The notes below the pieces were generated by a model. The model saw only the letters and a list, made by a program, of their open reading frames with translations, made no database searches and had not been told where the DNA came from. Positions 52,849-61,338 of a stretch of DNA of 64,000 nucleotides are shown here, one piece after another. The stretch is from Gordonia asplenii (lineage in GTDB: Bacteria > Actinomycetota > Actinomycetes > Mycobacteriales > Mycobacteriaceae). The position numbers were made by a program, and so were the translations under genes. Numbering within the stretch: the first letter of the stretch is position 1; every line of letters begins with the position of its first letter. The stretch covers positions 372,001-436,000 of the forward strand of contig NZ_JABBNB010000001.1 in the NCBI RefSeq assembly GCF_012933505.1, given 5' to 3'.

Positions 52849-54360
52849 TTGACACCATCTGACGACCGAACTCCGGTCATCGTCGGCGTCGGGCAGCTTC
52901 GTGCCAATCGGGGTCGCGACCCACGGGCCGCGCGGTCACCGCTCGACCTTCTCCTCGACGCCATCGGCCGTGCCGCCGTCGATTCCGGTGTCCCGGACAT
53001 CGTCAAGCGGGCCGACACGATCGGCACCACCGACGTGGCGTCCTGGGGATACGACGATCTGCCCGCGATCGTCGGGCGCGAGATCGGTGCGCGGCCAACG
53101 CAATTCATCTCCGGGCCGATGGGTGGCAACCAGCCGGGACAGATCCTCGACGACGTCGCCGCCGCGATCACGGCGGGCACGAGCAGTGTCGCGATACTCG
53201 GCGGTGCGGAGGCGGTGGCATCGCTGCGCGCGGTCCTGGCATCGGGGTCGATGCCCGACTGGTCGCCGGGCAGCCTCGCCCGCGTCGACGTCTCCGAGAT
53301 CGCCTCGGCGACGATGATGCGCTATCACCTCGGGCTGCCCGTGCGGTGCTATCCGCTGTACGAGAACGCTTTTCGCGCCTACCGCGGGTTGAACTACGCC
53401 GACGTGCAGGCCGAGTCGGCGCAGTTGTTCGCCGACTTCACCACCGTCGCCGCACGTCAGGCGGCGGCATGGGATCCCGCTGTGCGCACCGCCGCCGACA
53501 TCGGCACCGTCACGCCCGGCAACCGGATGGTATGCCAGCCCTACCCGGTCCGGATGAACGCGCAGATCGGCGTCGACCAGGCCGCGGCGGTGATCGTGAC
53601 GAGTGTCGCCGTTGCGCGCGACGCCGGGATCGACGAGTCTGACTGGATCTACGTGCGCTCCGCGGCCGGTGCGGCGGAGCCGGTGGATATCATGTCGCGC
53701 AACGACTTTCATTCATGTCCGGCGCTCGCGACAGCGCTGGAGACGGCTCTGCGGCGCGCTGGGATCACGGCGTCGGACCTCGCCGTCCTCGACATCTACA
53801 GTTGCTTCCCGATCGTTGTGAAGCTTGCCGCGCAGGTATTGGGGCGTCCGCTCGACGCCCGGTTGACCGCGACGGGCGGTCTTTCCGCGTTCGGCGGACC
53901 CGGCAACAACTATTCGACGCACGCGCTGGTCGCGGTCACCGAGCGGTTGCGCTCGCAGGGCGGCGCGGGACTCGTCTACGCCAACGGCGGCATGCTCACC
54001 AAACACCATGCGGTGGTGCTTGATTCACGACGACCGACCGAGCCGTTCAGCGGGGGAGCGGCGTCGTCGAATGTGCGGGACCATCCGCCGATCGTCGAAC
54101 CCCACACCGGGATCGGTACCGTCGAAACCTACACCGTCGAATTCGATCGTGACGGAGAACCCGTGCGCGGCTGGGTGATCGGACGCACCGCGGGCGGGCG
54201 CTTCCCGGCGATCATCGTCGACCGAGAGACGCGCGCCGAGTTGCTCCGCGAGGACGTCGAACCGATCGGACGCCGGGGCACCCTGTCGACGATCGACGCG
54301 GCGTCGGTGAGCGATGGGTCACACGAAGCGACGGGTCGGTTGACGACCTTCTCATTCTGA
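52849..54360 (+). CDS. Thiolase-like acetyl-CoA acetyltransferase family protein
   Basis: This is a 503-residue thiolase-superfamily protein, starting at TTG 52849. The usual nucleophile segment (C-x-S-G) is replaced by ISGPMGGNQPGQ and the final GGHPxGxTG by FGGPGNNYSTHAL, so ordinary thiolysis chemistry is unlikely. LDIYSCFPIVVKLA retains the cysteine of the mid-domain motif. Several actinobacterial acetyl-CoA acetyltransferase paralogues share this pattern. It lies between hemQ and msrB, where M. tuberculosis has an unrelated gene. A lipid-carrier or condensing-partner role is possible. Confidence 0.8.
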   Translation: MTPSDDRTPVIVGVGQLRANRGRDPRAARSPLDLLLDAIGRAAVDSGVPDIVKRADTIGTTDVASWGYDDLPAIVGREIGARPTQFISGPMGGNQPGQILDDVAAAITAGTSSVAILGGAEAVASLRAVLASGSMPDWSPGSLARVDVSEIASATMMRYHLGLPVRCYPLYENAFRAYRGLNYADVQAESAQLFADFTTVAARQAAAWDPAVRTAADIGTVTPGNRMVCQPYPVRMNAQIGVDQAAAVIVTSVAVARDAGIDESDWIYVRSAAGAAEPVDIMSRNDFHSCPALATALETALRRAGITASDLAVLDIYSCFPIVVKLAAQVLGRPLDARLTATGGLSAFGGPGNNYSTHALVAVTERLRSQGGAGLVYANGGMLTKHHAVVLDSRRPTEPFSGGAASSNVRDHPPIVEPHTGIGTVETYTVEFDRDGEPVRGWVIGRTAGGRFPAIIVDRETRAELLREDVEPIGRRGTLSTIDAASVSDGSHEATGRLTTFSF

Positions 54361-54455
54361 GCTGCGCGTCAAGATGGCGTGGAGTTGTTCCCGCCGAGCG
54401 CAAAGCTTCCGTTAAGACCGGTGACGGGGCTTCGGCGCGGGAACACCATGGGCTC

Positions 54456-54950
54456 ATGACCAGCTATCAATGGGGCAGTTACAGCGAGTCCGACGAGTGC
54501 TACGGCCTGCACCGAATCCACATGGTCGTCTATCCGCCCGCGACGAGCAGCGGCGATCGGACGTGGCTGCGCGTGTGGCGGGCCTGGCCGATCGTCGGCT
54601 TGCTGGTCGGCGCCGCGCTGTATTCGCTCATCGCCGGTCAGCTGAGCACCGCTCCGGCGATGACCGTCGCAGTCGTGGTTCCCCTCGCCGTCGGGGCCGG
54701 GTTGGCCGTACGGGTACGCGCCATCCGATCGCAAGTCGCCGAGGTGCTCACGCTGACCCCGCCGCGCGCGCGTTTCGGCCACCCCGCGGCGGGCCTGATC
54801 GTCGCCGAGCGTCTCATCGACGCGAGTGCCCGGCATCGTCGGGGGGAACTCGACGACGCCGCGTACCGGCGGGACTGGCAGCGCGCCTATGACTACCTGC
54901 GCGGGGCCGCGCGGGGCGCGACTACTCCGTCGGCTCCAATGACAAGCTGA
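54456..54950 (+). CDS. Small membrane protein of unknown function (DUF6611-like)
   Basis: This 164-residue protein has an N-terminal polar part (QWGSYSESDECYGLHRIHM), two adjacent hydrophobic helices (AWPIVGLLVGAALYSLIAGQ and TVAVVVPLAVGAGLAV, about residues 43-85) and a basic, helical C-terminus with DDAAYRRDWQRAYDYL. The DUF6611 assignment is from memory of the family pattern and is tentative. The 3' end overlaps the convergent msrB gene by 29 bases. Confidence 0.65.
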   Translation: MTSYQWGSYSESDECYGLHRIHMVVYPPATSSGDRTWLRVWRAWPIVGLLVGAALYSLIAGQLSTAPAMTVAVVVPLAVGAGLAVRVRAIRSQVAEVLTLTPPRARFGHPAAGLIVAERLIDASARHRRGELDDAAYRRDWQRAYDYLRGAARGATTPSAPMTS

Positions 54951-55353
54951 TCGAATTGATGCAGTAGCGCAGGTCGGTGGGAGTGTCGTAGCCCTCGCCG
55001 GAGAACACGTGCCCGAGGTGGCTGCCGCAATTGGCGCACAGCACCTCGACGCGGCGCATACCGAGCGAGTCGTCGGCGCGTTCGATGATCTTGTCGCCGG
55101 CGAGCGGCGAGAAGAACGACGGCCAGCCGCAGTGCGAATCGAATTTCTCGTCGCTGCGGAAGAGTTCGGTGTTGCAGGCGCGGCACCGGTAGACGCCGGT
55201 GGTCTTGGTGTCGGTGTACTCGCCGACGAACGGAGCTTCGGTACCCGCTTGACGCAGCACACGGAACTCGGCGGGCGTCAACCGTTCCCGCCACTGCTCA
55301 GCGGTGAGGTTGCTCAGGTCGTCGACGGGCGCGGGCTGCGAATCAGAAGTCAT
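54922..55353 (-). CDS. msrB: Peptide-methionine (R)-S-oxide reductase MsrB
   Basis: This 143-residue MsrB repairs oxidised methionine in proteins. Zinc ligands are the CRAC and CANC pairs, and the active-site cysteine is in RYCINSISL near the end; GSHLGHVFSGEGY is the substrate loop. The ATG start overlaps the aftC stop (ATGA), so msrB is translated after aftC in one unit. The order matches M. tuberculosis Rv2674-Rv2673. The 3' end overlaps the small membrane protein gene on the opposite strand. Confidence 0.94.
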   Translation of the reverse strand: MTSDSQPAPVDDLSNLTAEQWRERLTPAEFRVLRQAGTEAPFVGEYTDTKTTGVYRCRACNTELFRSDEKFDSHCGWPSFFSPLAGDKIIERADDSLGMRRVEVLCANCGSHLGHVFSGEGYDTPTDLRYCINSISLSLEPTE

Positions 55354-56633
55354 TTGTCCAGCGTAGCGACGAAGGGTCGGTCGCTGCCAGATTCCTCGTC
55401 CGACTGCGTCGAAGGGGCGTCGGACTTGGCGAATTCTTCCAGGATCGGTCCGGCCAGACCGGCCTTACGCAGGTCGAGATAGCGGAACAGCAGCGAGCAG
55501 AACACCGCGATCATCAGCAACGACCAGCCCCAGGTGACCTTGTTGTACTCGATGGCGCGGCCGAATGTCTCCCAGCGGGTGGAGAAGTAGGTATCGAAAT
55601 TGAAGCACCCGTATACGCCGAGCCAGGCCGGCCAGTTGCGCATCGGCGACCCGGGCAGGAACACCGACATCAGCAGCGGGAACAGCAGCATCGAGTAGTA
55701 CCCCTGGCCGAGTGGACCGACGAGGAACCAGGTGCACAGCAGAATGCCCGACGACGCCGTCAGCCACAGCAGCGGCTGCGATTTCCGGTAGTAGCGGTAG
55801 AGGAACCAGAGACCGAAGACCGCCATCGCGGCGAATGCGACGCGCAGCACCAGGACAAGCCACGGGTCGACGCCGTAGTGCAACCCATTGCCGCCGATGG
55901 ACGAGTTGTAATAGTCGCGAACCTCGCTGAGGTACGGGTACGTGCGGGTGAAGAATTTCATCGGGTCGACGCTTGCCGGCCACGCGGCGGCGGTCAGCAG
56001 TGCGGGCACCCCGACGGCCGTGACGAGAATCCGCCACTGCCGATTGAGCAGCGGCAGCAGCAACAGGGGCGCCAGCACGGGTTTGACCGCGAACGTCAGC
56101 CCGAGCGGGATGCCGGCCCACCACTGGTGATTGCGCATCATCAGAATCATGAACGCCAACATGCCCAGCAGGACGAACGAGTTGAAGTTGGTGAAGATCA
56201 GCGTGTGCGCCACGGTCTCGGTGCTGAAGAAGAAGAACAGCACGGTCGGGAACACCCAGGAACGCCAGCCGTAGCCGAACAGCATCGTCAGCAGGTACGC
56301 CGAGGCGATCAGAGCAATCACGCTGAAAGTGATGAACAGCCAGCGTGCCCGCTCGGGGTCGATCACCGCGAGCGGTGCCATCAGCAGCGTGCCCGACGGC
56401 GGATAGAGGTAGTGCGGTTCAACGGTCTGGTACGCCTCGCCGTACACCGGCTGATTGTTCAGAAAACGCAGTGCTGCCTGGTAGACGGGCGTGAAATCAT
56501 CGGTGCGGTCGCCGTTGACGCCCAGGATGATCGAGCGCTCCAAGACCATCATGATGCTGATCGGCCACAGGATCATCGGAATGATCCGTTGCGCGTTGAA
56601 CTGCGGAAACAAGACACGGTCGGCTATGGCCAC
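55350..56633 (-). CDS. aftC: GT87-family arabinosyltransferase AftC
   Basis: This 427-residue GT-C glycosyltransferase, family GT87, has about ten transmembrane helices. In mycobacteria AftC adds alpha-1,3 branches to the arabinan of arabinogalactan and lipoarabinomannan using decaprenyl-phosphoarabinose. The acidic loop NGDRTDDFTPVYQAALRF (about residues 40-57) after helix 1 carries the GT-C catalytic aspartate position. PHYLYPPSGTLLMAPLAVID follows. Length and position match Rv2673. Its presence supports a mycolic-acid-type envelope. Confidence 0.9.
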   Translation of the reverse strand: MAIADRVLFPQFNAQRIIPMILWPISIMMVLERSIILGVNGDRTDDFTPVYQAALRFLNNQPVYGEAYQTVEPHYLYPPSGTLLMAPLAVIDPERARWLFITFSVIALIASAYLLTMLFGYGWRSWVFPTVLFFFFSTETVAHTLIFTNFNSFVLLGMLAFMILMMRNHQWWAGIPLGLTFAVKPVLAPLLLLPLLNRQWRILVTAVGVPALLTAAAWPASVDPMKFFTRTYPYLSEVRDYYNSSIGGNGLHYGVDPWLVLVLRVAFAAMAVFGLWFLYRYYRKSQPLLWLTASSGILLCTWFLVGPLGQGYYSMLLFPLLMSVFLPGSPMRNWPAWLGVYGCFNFDTYFSTRWETFGRAIEYNKVTWGWSLLMIAVFCSLLFRYLDLRKAGLAGPILEEFAKSDAPSTQSDEESGSDRPFVATLDK

Positions 56634-56777
56634 TTGCGAACCCTACTACGTCGTCGTGAGCGGAGGAAAAATCATGGGTGCTACGGCCGTGTACCTGCTC
56701 CTACGGCATCGATTCCCGCCGTACGAGGCTCGATCAGAGATGCGCGGCCTGTCGGACTACCGCGAGCAAGCGCGGAA

Positions 56778-57227
56778 TCATCCGACCGTACTCCAGGCGC
56801 TCCACGTCCACCGGACCACCTCGAAGCCAAGGGATCGGAGCAGGTCCTCCCGAATCTTCTCCTCGATGACGACGTCCGACGACTCCTGGCCCTCGCGCAT
56901 CAGCTTCGCAAAGTTGGTGAAGTGCACGCGTTCGAAATCTGCGGCCAGCAGATCCAGACCGTGTACCGCTGCCGCAGATTGGAAGCTCAGCACCGAAGTG
57001 GGAGCCTCGGCCGACGCCACAGACGACCCGACCGCCAATGCGACGAGCCGGTGCCACTCTTCGGGGAACAGATGTCGATCGGGTCGTCGCACGTAAACTC
57101 CGGGGGCCACCCGGGCGAGCTCGCGCGTCTTCGATGCCGCGCGTTTGAGCTGTGCATCGGTCATCCCGTACGCGAGTGCCGCGCCGCGGAAGACGAATGC
57201 CTGTGGATCGAGGATTGATTGCGACAT
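56778..57227 (-). pseudogene. Internally truncated AbiEi-antitoxin/nuclease family gene
   Basis: The frame from ATG 57227 encodes 149 residues. It opens with the AbiEi-like start (FVFRGAALAYGMTDAQLKRAA, VAPGVYVRRPD and SVLSFQSAAAVHGL), then jumps from NFAKLM to the extreme C-terminal family motif EEKIREDLLRSLGFEVVRWTW. The middle of the family, about 120-150 residues with the nuclease core, is missing, with no frameshift. An in-frame deletion of an originally 290-300-residue gene is the simplest reading. The winged helix remains intact, and two palindromes lie just upstream, so the product may still bind DNA as a regulator without nuclease. Confidence 0.68.
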
Positions 57228-57247
57228 GAGTATTTGACGCACACCAC

Positions 57248-57315
57248 GTCCGATCGGTTCCATCGGACCTTCCAACGGCACGTCTTGCAACATACGGCGT
57301 TCACGCGAGCCGTAT
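57248..57315. promoter_or_regulatory. Two palindromes upstream of the truncated AbiEi-like gene
   Basis: GTCCGAT and ATCGGAC with a 7-base spacer (57248-57268) lie 21-41 bases upstream of the start at 57227. ATACGGC and GCCGTAT with a 10-base spacer (57292-57315) lie further upstream. Both are perfect. AbiEi-type antitoxins repress their own promoters by binding inverted repeats, so these are plausible autoregulatory sites. Confidence 0.5.
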
Positions 57316-57416
57316 TCTGCGATTCGCGCCGTAGGAGCCCCTACAACACCATCACCGAGAACTGGTCGGCCCGACATTGATACACCGACCCGAACCGCGC
57401 ATCCAGCCAGCTACAG

Positions 57417-59000
57417 CTAGCTCGGGCACGCGCGTTCAGCCGGGCCGGACAGCGGTGTGGCGCCGAGATAGTCGCCGACGACGTCGGCCGCGCACGAACT
57501 GTGTGCGAGCACCGAGTAGCCCAGTCCGTCCCAGGAGACGGAGATCGGTGCCGTGCCGGCTTCGGTGAAACCGGCGTTGAGGGTCGAGGCGTCGCTGCCG
57601 TTGATGGGGTCGTTGGTTCCGGCGAGCACCAGCGGCGCCGTCGTATACGAGGTCGGTGCCTTCGCCGGCTGCGACGTCGCCCAACCGTTGCAGCGGACCA
57701 GCGACAGCGCCGCGTTGGTGCCGGTGATCGGATTCTGTTTGGTCCACTCGGTGATCAAACCGGGAACCTGATCCAGCCCGACCGTGCCCGACGAATTGTT
57801 GCACCTGCTGAGCAGCTGCGGCTGTGAGTCGCGAAGCCCCGTGGTGGTGCTGACCAGTGTGGTCAGCGCTTTGGTGTCACCGCGGTCGGCGGCACTGATC
57901 GCGGCCGCGAGCGCGGCGCGGTCGGCGTCGGAGATCGCGGTGCCCAACGCGGTCGTGATCGCGGTTAGGACATTGGTATCGGAGATGTCGGGGATATCGC
58001 CTTTCGCGGCCTTGTTCACCACGCTCGCGATGGTCGCCAGGCCGTTGCCGCCCAGCGAGCACTGCGCGATCTGCGCGCACCGCGACGCGTACGTCGTGAG
58101 CGCCCGCTGCACACCGGTCGCCGCCGTCGACGCGCGGTCGCGGGTGTTCGAGCCGAACGAGGTCGGCGTGTCGAGGATCAGGCGCCCGACCCGGTCGGGA
58201 TACTGCGCGGCGAACGACAGCGCGACGTCGGCGCCCTCGCCGAGCCCCAACACGGCCAGGCGGTCGACGCCCCATCGGACCCGCAGGGCGTCGAGGTCGC
58301 TGGCCGCGAGGACCGAGGTGAAGTTCACCTGATTGGGCGTCAGGGTGTCATTGCAGCTGTCCGCCGCCGACGAGCCCGACTTCGCGAGGCGGTCGATGCG
58401 CTGGGCAGTGGCCAGTGCGGCCGGAGCGCGTAGCGGGCCGGGGTAGCCGGCGATGCCGTTGTTCACGATCGTCGACGAGTCGAGCATCGTCATGCAGTCG
58501 ATCGTCGAGCGCGAGTCGGTGCCCCTCATCTCCACCGCGACGACGGGGTTGCGCGCCAGAATCGACTTGCCGTCGCCCGCGGTCAACATCAGCAACGCCC
58601 GCTGTGCGGGCATGTCGGTTCCAGTGGTCAACACCAGAGGTGGAGCGTCCTTCGGCGTCGCGGCGGTGCGAGCACGCACGGCATCGATGGTCAGCAACTC
58701 GGCCGACTGTTGGTCGGGAGTGATCGGTGACGTGAACGATGCGCATTCGATCGAGGTGCCGGCCGGTGCGGTCATCCCGAACCGGTCGGACACGGCCTTC
58801 GCGCAGTCGGTCCAGCCGAGGTCGTTGCGCGGCGCGGCCAGCACCGGGCCCTGCGGCGCGCTCGACGACGACTGGGCGGGATTGCCGTCGCCCTTCCCGC
58901 CGGTGATGGCGGTCGGACCGGTATCGGGCCCGGTCGCGCAGCCGGCGAGCAGCAGGATCGCGGCGGTGAGGCCGGCACCCAGAATCAAGCGTGGTCGCAT
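57417..59000 (-). CDS. TAP-like alpha/beta hydrolase lipoprotein lacking the nucleophile serine
   Basis: This 527-residue exported protein resembles the tripeptidyl aminopeptidase (TAP) C-terminal family (Rv2672 by position). The signal peptide ends in a lipobox, LLLAGC (Cys21), so it should be membrane-anchored outside the cell. The nucleophile elbow, normally GxSxG, reads GLGEG (residues 252-256) with Gly254 in the serine position. Nevertheless SVLAHSSCAADVV near the C-terminus resembles the family's catalytic-His region. The ATG at 59000 is set by the signal peptide. It follows the RibD-like gene by 35 bp and is probably co-transcribed. Confidence 0.82.
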   Translation of the reverse strand: MRPRLILGAGLTAAILLLAGCATGPDTGPTAITGGKGDGNPAQSSSSAPQGPVLAAPRNDLGWTDCAKAVSDRFGMTAPAGTSIECASFTSPITPDQQSAELLTIDAVRARTAATPKDAPPLVLTTGTDMPAQRALLMLTAGDGKSILARNPVVAVEMRGTDSRSTIDCMTMLDSSTIVNNGIAGYPGPLRAPAALATAQRIDRLAKSGSSAADSCNDTLTPNQVNFTSVLAASDLDALRVRWGVDRLAVLGLGEGADVALSFAAQYPDRVGRLILDTPTSFGSNTRDRASTAATGVQRALTTYASRCAQIAQCSLGGNGLATIASVVNKAAKGDIPDISDTNVLTAITTALGTAISDADRAALAAAISAADRGDTKALTTLVSTTTGLRDSQPQLLSRCNNSSGTVGLDQVPGLITEWTKQNPITGTNAALSLVRCNGWATSQPAKAPTSYTTAPLVLAGTNDPINGSDASTLNAGFTEAGTAPISVSWDGLGYSVLAHSSCAADVVGDYLGATPLSGPAERACPS

Positions 59001-59035
59001 ACCGGCGAGGGTAGTCGGAGGCACGGGCGCTCTCC

Positions 59036-59755
59036 TCAAGCCCGCCGCTCCCAGCGTGCGTACAGATAGCCGTCGTCGTCGCCGAGCAGCTGCGTGAGCC
59101 GCACTCTCTTGGCGTCGATTGCGTTGGCGCCGTGCGCAATCCGCGGACCGTCGCCTGCCGCGAGCAGGGGAGCGGTGGTGAGGCACAGTTCGTCGACGAG
59201 ATCGTCGGCGAGCAGCGTGGCGAACAACGACGGCCCGCCTTCGCACAGCAACTTGAGCTGTCCGCGAGCCCGACAGTGGGCGATGAGCGTAGCCATGTCG
59301 ACACCGTCGGTGCCGCAGTCGACGATCGTCGCGCCGGCCTCGGTCAGCGTCGCGCGGCGGTCGGGATCGGCCGTCGTGGACGTCACGACGACGACTCGCG
59401 GCGAACGCAGAGTCTCGTAGTCGGTCGGGATCGACAGCGACGCCGAGACGAGGTAGAGAACGCCCACGTCGGGAGCGTGATAGTTCTCCGCGACCGCGGT
59501 GCGGGCACCGACGATGACCGCGTCGGCCAGGCTGCGCAGCACACCGAAGATCAGTCGGTCGCCGTCGCCGCCCAGCCCGCCGGAGCGGCCGTCGACGCTC
59601 GCGGCGCCGTCGACAGTGGCGATGAAGTTGACCCGCAGCACCGGCGTGTCGGCGTCGGGGTAGGCGTAGGCCTGCGTCAACCAGGGGGTCGGATCGGCGC
59701 CCGGCGCGGGCACGGACGTTGTGACCTGGGTCGCTTTATGCAAGAGGAACACCAT
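59036..59755 (-). CDS. RibD C-terminal-type reductase (Rv2671-like)
   Basis: This 239-residue protein consists only of the RibD/DHFR-like reductase domain: VNFIATVDGAASVDGRSGGLGG, DAVIVGARTAVAENYH, KLLCEGGPSLFATLLADDLVDELCL. No deaminase domain is present, so it is not a full RibD. The M. tuberculosis relative Rv2671 was shown to reduce dihydrofolate in place of DHFR. The ATG at 59755 fits the family; longer frames reach into the divergent zapE region. It heads a two-gene unit with the TAP-like lipoprotein. Confidence 0.85.
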   Translation of the reverse strand: MVFLLHKATQVTTSVPAPGADPTPWLTQAYAYPDADTPVLRVNFIATVDGAASVDGRSGGLGGDGDRLIFGVLRSLADAVIVGARTAVAENYHAPDVGVLYLVSASLSIPTDYETLRSPRVVVVTSTTADPDRRATLTEAGATIVDCGTDGVDMATLIAHCRARGQLKLLCEGGPSLFATLLADDLVDELCLTTAPLLAAGDGPRIAHGANAIDAKRVRLTQLLGDDDGYLYARWERRA

Positions 59756-59820
59756 GACATTGTGCCTGTACTGGTTACCCTTACCTGCATGGATAGTTGC
59801 ACGGCGAGTCAGGCGGTTCG

Positions 59821-60834
59821 ATGACAGCACGACTTTGTGATCGAAACCCGGTCGTCGCACCGGACGCACTCATCGCCGAGATGGTCCCGCCGCCGACCTT
59901 CGACGACGTCAGCTTCGACAGTTACATCCCCGATCCCAACGAGCCGACGCAGGCCGCCGCCGTCGCCGCCGGGCGCAACTTCGTCGAACGGGCCAGCAAG
60001 GCGCGGTCGGGTAAGCGCGGCTTCTTCGGCCGCAAAGCCGCACCTACGGGCATCGGCCTGTACCTCGACGGCGGATTCGGCGTCGGCAAGACCCACCTGC
60101 TGGCATCGATCTATCACTCCATGCCCGGCCCCAAGGCATTCGCGACCTTCGTCGAGATCACGCAGGTCGTCGGGGCACTCGGCTTCATCAACGCCGTCGA
60201 ACGGCTCTCCGGACACAGTGTCATCTGCATCGACGAGTTCGAGCTCGACGATCCGGGTGACACCATGCTGGTGTCGCGGCTGCTCGCCGAATTGACGGCG
60301 AAGGGCGTGTCGATCGTCGCGACGTCGAATACGCTGCCCGGCCAGCTGGGCGAGGGGCGCTTCGCCGCGCAAGACTTCCTGCGGGAGATCCGCAAATTGT
60401 CGGGCATTTTCGAGACGATCCGCGTCGACGGTCCCGACTACCGTCACCGCGATCTGCCGCCGGCGCCTGATCCGCACTCCGATGCCGAACTCAGCGCGCT
60501 CGCGGCGTCGACCGACGGAGCGACCCTCGACGACTTCGACGAGCTCTGCGCGCACCTCGCGACACTGCACCCGTCGAAGTACAAGGCGCTGGTCAACGAC
60601 GTGAAGCTGGTCTGCGTCAGCGGTGTGCATCCGGTCAACGACCAGTCGGTGGCGCTGCGCATCGTCGTGCTCGCCGACCGCCTGTACGACGCCGGTGTGC
60701 CGGTGATGGTCTCGGGTGCGAAGCTCGACCAGATCTTCACCGAGGAGATGCTCAACGGCGGGTACAAGAAGAAGTACCTGCGCGCGACGTCGAGGCTCCT
60801 GGCATTGTCGCGGTTCGCCGAGGCCGGGGTGTAG
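59821..60834 (+). CDS. zapE: Cell division protein ZapE-type AFG1 ATPase
   Basis: This 337-residue AFG1/ZapE P-loop ATPase has Walker A GGFGVGKTHLL (about residues 83-93) and Walker B VICIDEFELDD, with a sensor region SIVATSNTLP. ZapE modulates the division ring in E. coli; AFG1 aids mitochondrial protein turnover. The ATG at 59821 is preferred over ATG 59797 because it leaves space for the divergent promoter region (65 bp to the RibD-like gene). It matches Rv2670c in context. It is followed by a canonical terminator. Confidence 0.9.
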   Translation: MTARLCDRNPVVAPDALIAEMVPPPTFDDVSFDSYIPDPNEPTQAAAVAAGRNFVERASKARSGKRGFFGRKAAPTGIGLYLDGGFGVGKTHLLASIYHSMPGPKAFATFVEITQVVGALGFINAVERLSGHSVICIDEFELDDPGDTMLVSRLLAELTAKGVSIVATSNTLPGQLGEGRFAAQDFLREIRKLSGIFETIRVDGPDYRHRDLPPAPDPHSDAELSALAASTDGATLDDFDELCAHLATLHPSKYKALVNDVKLVCVSGVHPVNDQSVALRIVVLADRLYDAGVPVMVSGAKLDQIFTEEMLNGGYKKKYLRATSRLLALSRFAEAGV

Positions 60835-60867
60835 GTCGGGGTCAGCGGCTGAAATCTGTAGAATACT

Positions 60868-60908
60868 GGTCGATCGAGGGCAGAATGCCCTCGATCGACC
60901 TTTTGTTT
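60868..60908 (+). terminator. Intrinsic terminator after zapE
   Basis: A perfect 15-bp stem (GGTCGATCGAGGGCA with TGCCCTCGATCGACC, loop GAA) is followed directly by TTTTGTTT. It lies 34 bases after the zapE stop codon. This is the clearest factor-independent terminator in the window. Confidence 0.92.
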
Positions 60909-60960
60909 GCAGAAATGATAGAGCCGCGCTTCTGACATGCGGGAGGTCCGGCAGAAATCA

Positions 60961-61012
60961 GCAGACAATCTGCGTGTTGAGGGCAGTATGCCCGCAACGG
61001 GGTATTGTCTGC
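60961..61012. other. Long imperfect hairpin, second of a pair after zapE
   Basis: GCAGACAAT (60961-60969) and ATTGTCTGC (61004-61012) close a hairpin. Its apex GTTGAGGGCA/TGCCCGCAAC (loop GTA) resembles the AGGGCA-GAA-TGCCC apex of the preceding terminator. GGACTTCTGTTT follows, so it may be a second terminator or a member of a repeat family. The rest of 60835-61200 holds no gene that I can support. Confidence 0.6.
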
Positions 61013-61200
61013 GGACTTCTGTTTGTCTTGTGGCTATAACCAGTTAGTTCCAGTAACAATGCACCGCCGCGCATTCGTCCGATCGGGCTACATCGGTGTG
61101 CAGCATCGACGGCTACTCTCGATCACACAACAGATTGGTAGGCGTCGTCGAATCGATGGCGCGTCAGCTGTTGTAGCCAAGGTGAACGACGGGAGCAAAG

Positions 61201-61338
61201 ATGTACGACGATCGCTGCAAAGACTGCCGATATGGGCAGTGCTCGACTTGCAAAGGGGCCGGGAAAGTCTGGGGTATGTCGGGAAACTGCACCAAGTGCC
61301 ACGGTCAGGGTGGAAAGCCGTGTGCGCGGCACAGATAG
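61201..61338 (+). CDS. DnaJ-type zinc-finger microprotein
   Basis: A 45-residue reading frame starts at ATG 61201 with GGGAG 5 bases upstream. It encodes MYDDRCKDCRYGQCSTCKGA and continues to a stop at 61336. CxxC pairs occur at residues 6/9, 14/17 and 30/33, and a further Cys is at 41; the 14/17 and 30/33 pairs are each followed by a Gly-x-Gly (GAG, GQG) as in the DnaJ zinc-finger CxxCxGxG repeat. Such tight patterning in so short a frame is unlikely by chance. It lies in an A/T-richer stretch that also carries the orphan membrane protein at 61498. The function is unknown; small zinc-ribbon adaptors in mobile elements are a likely comparison. Confidence 0.7.
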   Translation: MYDDRCKDCRYGQCSTCKGAGKVWGMSGNCTKCHGQGGKPCARHR

